The notes below the pieces were generated by a model. The model searched no databases and was not told where the DNA came from. It worked only from the letters and a program-made list of their open reading frames with translations. Positions 7,502-13,079 of a stretch of 13,079 bases of DNA are shown in pieces. Position numbers and translations under genes: made by a program. This DNA comes from an uncultured beta proteobacterium (GTDB lineage: Bacteria; Pseudomonadota; Gammaproteobacteria; Burkholderiales; Rhodocyclaceae): contig CAIXAY010000414.1 of assembly GCA_903917505.1 (NCBI GenBank), positions 1 to 13,079 of the forward strand, in the 5' to 3' direction. Every line of letters begins with the position of its first letter. Positions within the stretch are counted from its first letter, which is position 1.

Positions 7502-10038
7502 CCATCAATCGACGCGACTTCATCAAGACCCAGGCCATTGCCGCTGCGGCGGCGAGCGCCGGAATTTCGCTGCCGGCGCTCGCCGCGCCGGCCGGCCCGA
7601 CCGACGTGCGGGTGCGCTGGGACAAGGCGGCGTGCCGCTTCTGCGGTACCGGTTGCTCGGTGCTGGTCGGGGTGCAGGACGGCCGCGTCGTGGCCACGCA
7701 AGGCGATCCCGATTCGCCGGTCAACCGCGGCCTCAACTGCATCAAGGGTTATTTCCTGTCGAAGATCATGTACGGCGAAGACCGCCTGACGCGTCCGATG
7801 TTGCGCATGAAGGATGGCAAGTACGACAAGGAAGGCGAGTTCACGCCGATCACCTGGAACCAGGCCTTCGACATCATGGCCGAGAAATGGAAGGCCGCAT
7901 TGAAATCCGACGGGCCGGCCGGCGTCGCCATGTTCGGTTCCGGCCAGTGGACGATCTGGGAAGGCTATGCCGCCGCGAAGCTGTACAAGGCCGGATTCCG
8001 TTCCAATAACCTCGACCCGAACGCCCGCCATTGCATGGCCTCGGCGGTCACCGGCTTCATGCGCACCTTCGGCATCGACGAGCCGATGGGCTGCTACGAC
8101 GACATCGAGCAGTCCGACGCTTTCGTCCTGTGGGGCTCGAACATGGCCGAGATGCATCCGATCCTGTGGACGCGCATCACCGACCGCCGCCTGACCAAGA
8201 CCGATGTGCAGGTGCACGTCCTTTCCACTTTCGAACAGCGCAGCTTCGAGCTCGCCGACAACGGCATGATCTTCGTGCCGCAGACCGATCTCGCGATCCT
8301 CAACTACATTTGCAACTACATCATCCAGACCGGCAAGGTCAATCAGGAGTTCGTCAAGCGCAACGTGAATTTCCGCATCGGCGAGACCGACATCGGTTTC
8401 GGCCTGCGCCCGGTGCACGCGCTCGAGAAGGACGCCAAGTTCAACGGCTACCCCGATGCCGACGGCAAGCCCAAGAACAACCCCAACGATTCGCGCCCGA
8501 GCACGTTCGAGGAATTCAAGAAGTTCGTTTCCGAATACACGGTCGAAAAAGTTTCCAAGCTCTCCGGTGTTTCTCCGGAAAAACTCAAGAAGCTCGCCGA
8601 GCTGTACGCCGACCCGAACAAGAAAGTGGTCAGCTTCTGGACCATGGGCTTCAACCAGCACACCCGCGGTACCTGGGTGAACAACATGATCTACAACGTG
8701 CATTTGCTGGTCGGCAAGATTTCCGAACCCGGCAACGGCCCGTTCTCGCTGACCGGCCAGCCGTCGGCCTGCGGCACCGCGCGCGAGGTCGGCACCTTCG
8801 CGCACCGCCTGCCGGCCGACATGGTGGTGACCAACCCCGAGCATCGCAAGCATGCCGAGGAAATCTGGCAGCTGCCTGAAGGCACGATCAACGACAAGAT
8901 CGGCCTGCACGCCGTGGCGCAGAGCCGCGCATTGAAAGACGGCAAGCTCAAGTGTTACTGGACGAGCACCACCAACAACATGCAGGCCGGGCCGAACATC
9001 AACGGCGAAATCTGGCCGGGTTGGCGCAATCCGGCGGCTTTCGTGGTGGTCTCCGACGTCTACCCGACGGTCTCGGCGCTCGCCGCCGACCTGATCCTGC
9101 CCTGCGCGATGTGGACCGAGAAGGAAGGCGCGTTCGGCAACGCCGAGCGGCGCACGCAGTTCTGGCGCCAGCAGGTCAAGGCGCCGGGCGAGTCGAAGTC
9201 CGACTTGTGGCAGTACATCGAGTTCTCCAAGCGCTTCAAGGTCGAGGAGGTGTGGCCGGCCGAACTGATCGCCAAGAAACCCGAGTACAAGGGCAAGACC
9301 CTGTACGACGTGCTCTATGCCAACAAGGTGGTGAACAAATTCCCGAAGAGCGAGCTCGTCAAGACCAACGAACACGCGATCAAGAACTATACCAACGACG
9401 AGTCCGAGGCGTTCGGCTTCTACGTGCAGAAAGGCCTGTTCGAGGAGTATGCCCAGTTCGGCCGCGGCCACGGCCACGACCTCGCGCCCTTCGACATGTA
9501 CCACAAGGCGCGCGGGCTGCGCTGGCCGGTGGTCGACGGCAAGGAGACGCTGTGGCGCTTCCGCGAGGGCTACGATCCCTACGTGAAGACCGGCGAAGGC
9601 GTCAAGTTCTACGGGCAGAAGGACAACAAGGCGGTGATCTTCGCGCTGCCCTACCAGGATCCACCGGAGATGCCGGACAAGGAGTATGACATGTGGCTGT
9701 GCACCGGCCGCGTACTCGAACACTGGCACACCGGCTCGATGACCCGGCGCGTGCCCGAGCTGCACAAGGCGGTGCCCGAATCGCAAGTCTTCATGCATCC
9801 GGACGACGCCAAGAAGCGCGGGCTGCAGCGCGGCATGGCGGTCAAGGTCACGTCGCGGCGCGGCGAGATGATCGCGCGGCTCGAAACCAAGGGGCGCAAC
9901 AAGCCGCCGGTCGGGCTGATCTTCGTGCCTTTCTTCGATGAGTCGAAGCTGGTCAACAAGCTGACGCTCGATGCGACCTGTCCGATTTCGAAGGAGACCG
10001 ATTTCAAGAAATGCGCGGTGAAGGTGGTGCGCGCGTGA
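7498..10038 (+). CDS. napA: Periplasmic nitrate reductase catalytic subunit NapA
   Basis: An 846-aa Mo-bis-MGD enzyme of the DMSO reductase family that reduces nitrate to nitrite in the periplasm, with electrons from NapB. The Tat signal is RRDFIK (residues 5-10) followed by an Ala-rich h-region, with a likely cleavage after ALA (about residue 29). The 4Fe-4S ligands are C46, C49, C53 and C81 (CRFCGTGC, then LNCIKGYF). C179 in NARHCMAS is the expected Mo-binding cysteine. Cofactor-binding blocks include [26 protein letters not shown] and, near the C-terminus, [16 protein letters not shown]. The GTG start (7498-7500) has GAGGAGG seven bases upstream and overlaps the napD stop; upstream in-frame ATGs lie inside napD. 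Its length is slightly above the E. coli protein and the frame is intact. Confidence 0.98.
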   Translation: MTINRRDFIKTQAIAAAAASAGISLPALAAPAGPTDVRVRWDKAACRFCGTGCSVLVGVQDGRVVATQGDPDSPVNRGLNCIKGYFLSKIMYGEDRLTRPMLRMKDGKYDKEGEFTPITWNQAFDIMAEKWKAALKSDGPAGVAMFGSGQWTIWEGYAAAKLYKAGFRSNNLDPNARHCMASAVTGFMRTFGIDEPMGCYDDIEQSDAFVLWGSNMAEMHPILWTRITDRRLTKTDVQVHVLSTFEQRSFELADNGMIFVPQTDLAILNYICNYIIQTGKVNQEFVKRNVNFRIGETDIGFGLRPVHALEKDAKFNGYPDADGKPKNNPNDSRPSTFEEFKKFVSEYTVEKVSKLSGVSPEKLKKLAELYADPNKKVVSFWTMGFNQHTRGTWVNNMIYNVHLLVGKISEPGNGPFSLTGQPSACGTAREVGTFAHRLPADMVVTNPEHRKHAEEIWQLPEGTINDKIGLHAVAQSRALKDGKLKCYWTSTTNNMQAGPNINGEIWPGWRNPAAFVVVSDVYPTVSALAADLILPCAMWTEKEGAFGNAERRTQFWRQQVKAPGESKSDLWQYIEFSKRFKVEEVWPAELIAKKPEYKGKTLYDVLYANKVVNKFPKSELVKTNEHAIKNYTNDESEAFGFYVQKGLFEEYAQFGRGHGHDLAPFDMYHKARGLRWPVVDGKETLWRFREGYDPYVKTGEGVKFYGQKDNKAVIFALPYQDPPEMPDKEYDMWLCTGRVLEHWHTGSMTRRVPELHKAVPESQVFMHPDDAKKRGLQRGMAVKVTSRRGEMIARLETKGRNKPPVGLIFVPFFDESKLVNKLTLDATCPISKETDFKKCAVKVVRA

Positions 10039-10047
10039 GCGTGATCA

Positions 10048-10127
10048 GCATCGGCATTCCGGCGAAAGCCGGAATCCAGGCGCTTGAGGTCAGCCACTGG
10101 GTCCCGGCTTTCGCCGGGACGACGCTG
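10048..10127. repeat. Inverted pair of REP-like hairpins between napA and napG
   Basis: Unit 1 has ATTCCGGC (10056-10063), loop GAAA and GCCGGAAT (10068-10075). Unit 2 has GTCCCGGC (10101-10108), loop TTTC and GCCGGGAC (10113-10120). Each is a perfect 8-bp stem. Unit 2 read on the minus strand matches unit 1 (core CCGGCGAAAGCCGG followed by a CCAG box), so the two form a head-to-head, BIME-like pair. The motif resembles the dispersed intergenic palindromes common in proteobacteria, spread by REP-associated transposases. There is no T tract, so it is not an intrinsic terminator. It fills most of the 118-bp napA-napG gap. Confidence 0.8.
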
Positions 10128-10156
10128 CAGGTTTAGAGACTCATTGAGCAAGCAAC

Positions 10157-11068
10157 GTGAGCCAGGCCAGGAATAACGCAGAGAGAACCGGCGCCGCCGC
10201 AACGCCGGCGTCTGTGGCTCGGCGAAAATTCGTCAATGGCATTGCCGCGGCCGCGGGCAGCGGCTGCCTGATGGCGCTCGGTGCCGGGCTCTATTCGCGC
10301 AGCGCTTCGGCCTTGCCGGCGCAGGCCCTGCGTCCGCCCGGCGCGCTCGCCGAAGCGGATTTTCTCGCCACCTGCGTGCGTTGCGGCCTGTGCGTGCGCG
10401 ATTGCCCGTACGACGCGCTCAAGCTGTCCGACCTCGGCGATCCGGTGCCGACCGGCACGCCGTACTTCCATGCGCGCGAAATTCCCTGCGAGATGTGCGA
10501 GGACATCCCCTGCGTGAAAGCCTGTCCGAGCGGCGCGCTCGACCGCCGGCTGACCGACATCAATGACGCTCGCATGGGTCTCGCGGCGCTCGTCGATCAC
10601 GAGACCTGTTTGAATTTTCTCGGCCTGCGCTGCGACGTCTGTTACCGGGTCTGTCCGGCGATCGACAGGGCGATCACGCTCGAGACCCAGCACAATCCGC
10701 GTTCCGACCGCCATGCGATGCTGCTGCCGACGGTGCACGCCGAAGCCTGCACCGGTTGCGGCAAGTGCGAGAAATCCTGCGTGCTGCCGGTCGCGGCGAT
10801 CAAGGTTCTGCCGCGCCAGTTGGCGCAGGGCGCGCTGCCCTCGCACTACCGCAAAGGCTGGGAAGAAAAATCGCGGCACGGCGGTTCGCTGATCGGCGAG
10901 CAGGTCGAATTGCCGGCGCGCGGCTTCGAAGGCACGACGGCCGGCCGCACGGCGAGCGAGAGCACCGCAGCGCCCGCATCCGCCGCGCCGCTGCCGCCTG
11001 TCGACGGCCCGGCGGCTGCGATTCCCGCCAAGCCGGCGGCAGGTCTCAACTCGCGCTGGAGGCCGTGA
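10157..11068 (+). CDS. napG: Quinol dehydrogenase Fe-S component NapG (MauM/NapG family)
   Basis: A 303-aa periplasmic iron-sulfur protein that works with membrane-bound NapH to pass electrons from quinol toward the Nap system. The Tat-like N-terminus ARRKFVNG (residues 21-28) is followed by a hydrophobic stretch. Four 4Fe-4S cysteine sets are seen: C73/76/79/83, C111/114/119/123, C151/159/162/166 and C198/201/204/208. Past about residue 255 is an Ala/Pro/Thr-rich low-complexity tail, making it longer than E. coli NapG (about 230 aa). The start is GTG at 10157 with only a poor ribosome site, so initiation may be weak. It follows the REP pair, and its TGA lies 2 bp before the preferred napH GTG. 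Confidence 0.95.
   Translation: MSQARNNAERTGAAATPASVARRKFVNGIAAAAGSGCLMALGAGLYSRSASALPAQALRPPGALAEADFLATCVRCGLCVRDCPYDALKLSDLGDPVPTGTPYFHAREIPCEMCEDIPCVKACPSGALDRRLTDINDARMGLAALVDHETCLNFLGLRCDVCYRVCPAIDRAITLETQHNPRSDRHAMLLPTVHAEACTGCGKCEKSCVLPVAAIKVLPRQLAQGALPSHYRKGWEEKSRHGGSLIGEQVELPARGFEGTTAGRTASESTAAPASAAPLPPVDGPAAAIPAKPAAGLNSRWRP
11058..11062 (+). promoter_or_regulatory. Ribosome binding site deciding the napH start
   Basis: GGAGG lies 8 bases before GTG 11071 but only 2 bases before GTG 11065, so 11071 is the better start. The site lies within the last codons of napG. Confidence 0.55.
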
Positions 11069-11070
11069 TC

Positions 11071-11937
11071 GTGTCGGCCAAAGCCATCCCGATCCAGGCC
11101 AGCCAGTCCGCGCCGGCGCGCAGCCTGTGGCAACGCCAACGCTGGCTGATCCTGCGCCGGGCCAGCCAGTTGCTGATCCTGCTGGCCTTCGCGTGCGGGC
11201 CGTGGTTCGGTGTCTGGATCGCCAAGGGCAATCTGTCGTCGTCGCTGATTCTTGGCACGCTGCCGCTCACCGACCCGCTGCTCGAACTGCAGACCCTGCT
11301 CACCGGTCATGCGATCTACAGCACCGCATTGACCGGCGCCGCCATCGTGCTGGTTTTCTATCTCTTGATCGGCGGACGCGTGTTCTGCAGCTGGGTCTGC
11401 CCGGTCAATATGGTGACCGATGCCGCCGCCTGGTTGCGCCGCCGCATGGGAATCAAGAACGGGCGCTCACCCGACGCGATGACGCGCTACTGGCTGCTCG
11501 GCGGCATCCTGGTGGCGGCGGCCCTGACCCGGACGCTCGCCTGGGAGTGGGTCAATCCGGTGTCCCTTTTGCATCGCGGCCTGATCTTCGGCATGGCCGG
11601 CGCGCTGTGGGTGATCGCCGCAATCTTCCTCTACGATTTTCTCGTGGCCGGCCGCGGCTGGTGCGGCCACCTCTGTCCGGTCGGCGCGTTCTACAGCCTG
11701 CTCGGACGCCGCGCGCTGCTGCGCGTCTCCGCGGTGCGGCGCAGCGCCTGCAACGACTGCCTCGACTGCTACAGCGTCTGTCCCGAACCGCAAGTGATCC
11801 GCCCGGCGCTGAAATCCGCCGGGCCGGCGAGCCCCGTGATTCTTTCCGCCAACTGCACCACCTGCGCGCGCTGCATCGACGTCTGCGATCTGCAGGTTTT
11901 CAAGATGACTCATCGATTTGACCAAAGGAGCGAGTGA
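11071..11937 (+). CDS. napH: Membrane quinol dehydrogenase component NapH
   Basis: A 288-aa polytopic inner-membrane protein, very close to E. coli NapH in length. Predicted membrane segments lie at about 31-50, 84-101, 140-157 and 171-193. The paired CxxxCP motifs (C106-SWV-C110-P and C198-GHL-C202-P) are typical. Two C-terminal 4Fe-4S sets, C227/230/233/237 and C262/265/268/272, complete the family pattern. With NapG it forms a quinol-oxidising route, in E. coli mainly for ubiquinol. The preferred start is GTG 11071; GTG 11065, overlapping the napG stop, would add two residues. The napH stop overlaps the napB ATG by one base. Confidence 0.95.
   Translation: MSAKAIPIQASQSAPARSLWQRQRWLILRRASQLLILLAFACGPWFGVWIAKGNLSSSLILGTLPLTDPLLELQTLLTGHAIYSTALTGAAIVLVFYLLIGGRVFCSWVCPVNMVTDAAAWLRRRMGIKNGRSPDAMTRYWLLGGILVAAALTRTLAWEWVNPVSLLHRGLIFGMAGALWVIAAIFLYDFLVAGRGWCGHLCPVGAFYSLLGRRALLRVSAVRRSACNDCLDCYSVCPEPQVIRPALKSAGPASPVILSANCTTCARCIDVCDLQVFKMTHRFDQRSE
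11924..11930 (+). promoter_or_regulatory. Ribosome binding site deciding the napB start
   Basis: AAAGGAG lies 6 bases before ATG 11937 and only 3 before the adjacent GTG 11934, favouring the ATG. Confidence 0.6.
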
Positions 11938-12395
11938 TGAACAAGCCGACCTTCCCGTCCGTATGGGCTGCCGTATTGTCCCTGTGCCTGATGCATACCG
12001 TCCTGGCGGCAGCGGCCGAACCGGCCGTTAAATTGAAGACCTTGCGCGGCGTCGAGGTGACGGCGGCCGATCCGGAAAGCGAGGGCATCCGTTACGGCCG
12101 CGACATGCCGCCCTTGCCGCGCGACTTCGTGCAGCAGCCGCCGCTGATTCCGCACAGCATCGAAGGCTATGCGATCACCATGAACTTCAACAAGTGCCTC
12201 GATTGCCACGCCTGGAGCCGGGCCGCCGAAACCAAGGCGACCAAGATTTCGATCACGCACTTCAAGGGGCGCGACGGCGTCGAGATGACCAGCGTCTCGC
12301 CGCAGCGCTACTTCTGCAACCAGTGCCACGTGTCGCAAAGCGATGCGAGCCCGCTGGTCGGCAACACCTTCAAGCCGGGCGCCGGCATACGTTGA
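11937..12395 (+). CDS. napB: Periplasmic nitrate reductase dihaem cytochrome c subunit NapB
   Basis: A 152-aa periplasmic electron-transfer subunit that partners NapA. A Sec signal peptide spans about residues 1-26 (hydrophobic core WAAVLSLCLMHTVLA). Two CxxCH haem sites are present: C87-LD-C90-H91 and C127-NQ-C130-H131. H73 and H108 are positioned to be the distal axial ligands by family analogy. RGVEVTAADPESEGIRYGRD, PPLIPHSIEGY and the FKPGAG ending are typical of NapB. The ATG overlaps the napH TGA. napC starts 28 bp after the stop with its own ribosome site. Confidence 0.97.
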   Translation: MNKPTFPSVWAAVLSLCLMHTVLAAAAEPAVKLKTLRGVEVTAADPESEGIRYGRDMPPLPRDFVQQPPLIPHSIEGYAITMNFNKCLDCHAWSRAAETKATKISITHFKGRDGVEMTSVSPQRYFCNQCHVSQSDASPLVGNTFKPGAGIR

Positions 12396-12423
12396 TCCGA
12401 CAGACACCTAGGGGAGCAAAACA

Positions 12424-13071
12424 ATGGACAAGAAATGTCCCGCGATCGTGTGCAGACTGCTGGGCCGCTTCCGTCAGGCCGGCTGGGGTTTTGCGGCGCT
12501 GCTGATCATCGGCGGCGTCGTCGCCTGGGGCGGTTTCAATACCGCGATGGAAATGACCAACCAGGAAGAGTTCTGCATTTCCTGCCACGAGATGAAGGAC
12601 AACGTCTATCAGGAATACCGCAACACCATCCACGCCTCGAACCGCTCGGGGGTGCGCGCCACCTGTCCGGATTGCCACGTGCCGAAGCAGTGGACCTACA
12701 AGATCATCCGCAAGATCCAGGCGTCCAACGAATTGCTGCACAAGGCGCTCGGTTCGATCGACACGCGCGACAAGTTCACCGCCAAGCGACTCGAACTCGC
12801 CACCCACGAATGGGCGCGGATGAAGAAGACCGATTCGCGCGAGTGCCGCAATTGCCACGACTTCGACAGCTTCGATTACAGCAAGCAGAACCGCCGCTCG
12901 GCGCGCATGCACCAGACCGGCCTCAACGAGGGGCAGACCTGCATCGATTGCCACAAGGGCATCGCCCACCAGTTGCCGGTGGTCGAGCAGTCGATCGGCG
13001 CCGAGAAAGGCGGCGCGGCGCCGGAGGTGTTCCATCCGGGACCGGCAGTGCCTGAAGGCGCCAAGAACTGA
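12424..13071 (+). CDS. napC: Tetrahaem quinol dehydrogenase NapC (NapC/NirT family)
   Basis: A 215-aa membrane-anchored cytochrome c that oxidises quinol and passes electrons to NapAB. One N-terminal transmembrane anchor (about 20-38) precedes a periplasmic domain with four CxxCH motifs: C51-ISC-H55, C81-PDC-H85, C141-RNC-H145 and C173-IDC-H177. [20 protein letters not shown] and [15 protein letters not shown] are characteristic of the family. The ATG has GGGGAG (12411-12416) at good spacing. The last gene of the visible nap operon, it ends 8 bp before the window edge, so no terminator is visible. Within the family the operon context makes NapC far more likely than NirT or TorC. Confidence 0.96.
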   Translation: MDKKCPAIVCRLLGRFRQAGWGFAALLIIGGVVAWGGFNTAMEMTNQEEFCISCHEMKDNVYQEYRNTIHASNRSGVRATCPDCHVPKQWTYKIIRKIQASNELLHKALGSIDTRDKFTAKRLELATHEWARMKKTDSRECRNCHDFDSFDYSKQNRRSARMHQTGLNEGQTCIDCHKGIAHQLPVVEQSIGAEKGGAAPEVFHPGPAVPEGAKN

Positions 13072-13079
13072 GGCCGACA

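Noticed and set aside
7492..9798. A 768-codon open frame on the minus strand opposite napA
   Set aside because: It is the antisense shadow of a GC-rich gene with strong third-position bias; the peptide is His/Val/Asp-rich, matches no family I know, and napA is intact opposite.
10056..10120. Intrinsic terminator or CRISPR-like repeats after napA
   Set aside because: Neither hairpin is followed by a T tract, and there are only two units, in inverted orientation, without equal spacers.
11065..11070. napH start at GTG 11065 overlapping the napG stop
   Set aside because: The GGAGG site would be only 2 bases away; GTG 11071 has 8-base spacing. The difference is two residues.

Overview
The window reads as ordinary chromosome of a GC-rich (roughly 60-65% G+C by eye) Gram-negative betaproteobacterium, most likely Rhodocyclales or a near relative. 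The reasons are the lipid A/Kdo genes, the run exbB-exbD-lpxK-(Trm112-like)-kdsB-adk-hppA next to xseA and sodB, and a complete periplasmic nitrate reductase operon. The taxon is an inference from protein style and gene order; no rRNA or other marker is present.

Region 1 (1-3953, minus strand): a tightly packed transcription unit read right to left, exbB, exbD, lpxK, a Trm112-family zinc-ribbon gene, kdsB, adk, and the first 27 codons of hppA, which runs off the left edge. It joins envelope energisation (ExbB/ExbD), lipid A phosphorylation (LpxK), CMP-Kdo synthesis (KdsB), adenylate homeostasis (Adk) and a pyrophosphate-driven ion pump (HppA). Several junctions abut or overlap, which suggests translational coupling. 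The exception is the 130-bp kdsB-adk gap.

Region 2 (3954-4270): a gene-free divergent intergenic region with two perfect consensus DnaA boxes as an inverted pair and a degenerate third copy. Region 3 (4271-6423, plus strand): xseA (exonuclease VII large subunit) and sodB (Fe-type superoxide dismutase), followed by several hairpins ending in a strong intrinsic terminator.

Region 4 (6424-13079, plus strand): a possible sigma70 promoter, then napF-napD-napA-napG-napH-napB-napC, the same order as the E. coli nap operon. NapA (Mo-bis-MGD, 4Fe-4S) with NapB (dihaem cytochrome c) reduces nitrate in the periplasm. NapC (tetrahaem) and NapGH (Fe-S proteins, NapH membrane-bound) supply quinol electrons. 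NapD is the NapA-specific Tat chaperone and NapF a cytoplasmic ferredoxin-type maturation factor. Most junctions overlap by 1-4 nt; the napA-napG junction instead carries a 118-bp spacer holding an inverted pair of REP-like hairpins.

I found no mobile element gene, CRISPR array, tRNA or rRNA. I also saw no convincing undescribed system; the most interesting signals are the DnaA-box cluster, the REP pair inside nap and the structured sodB 3' region.
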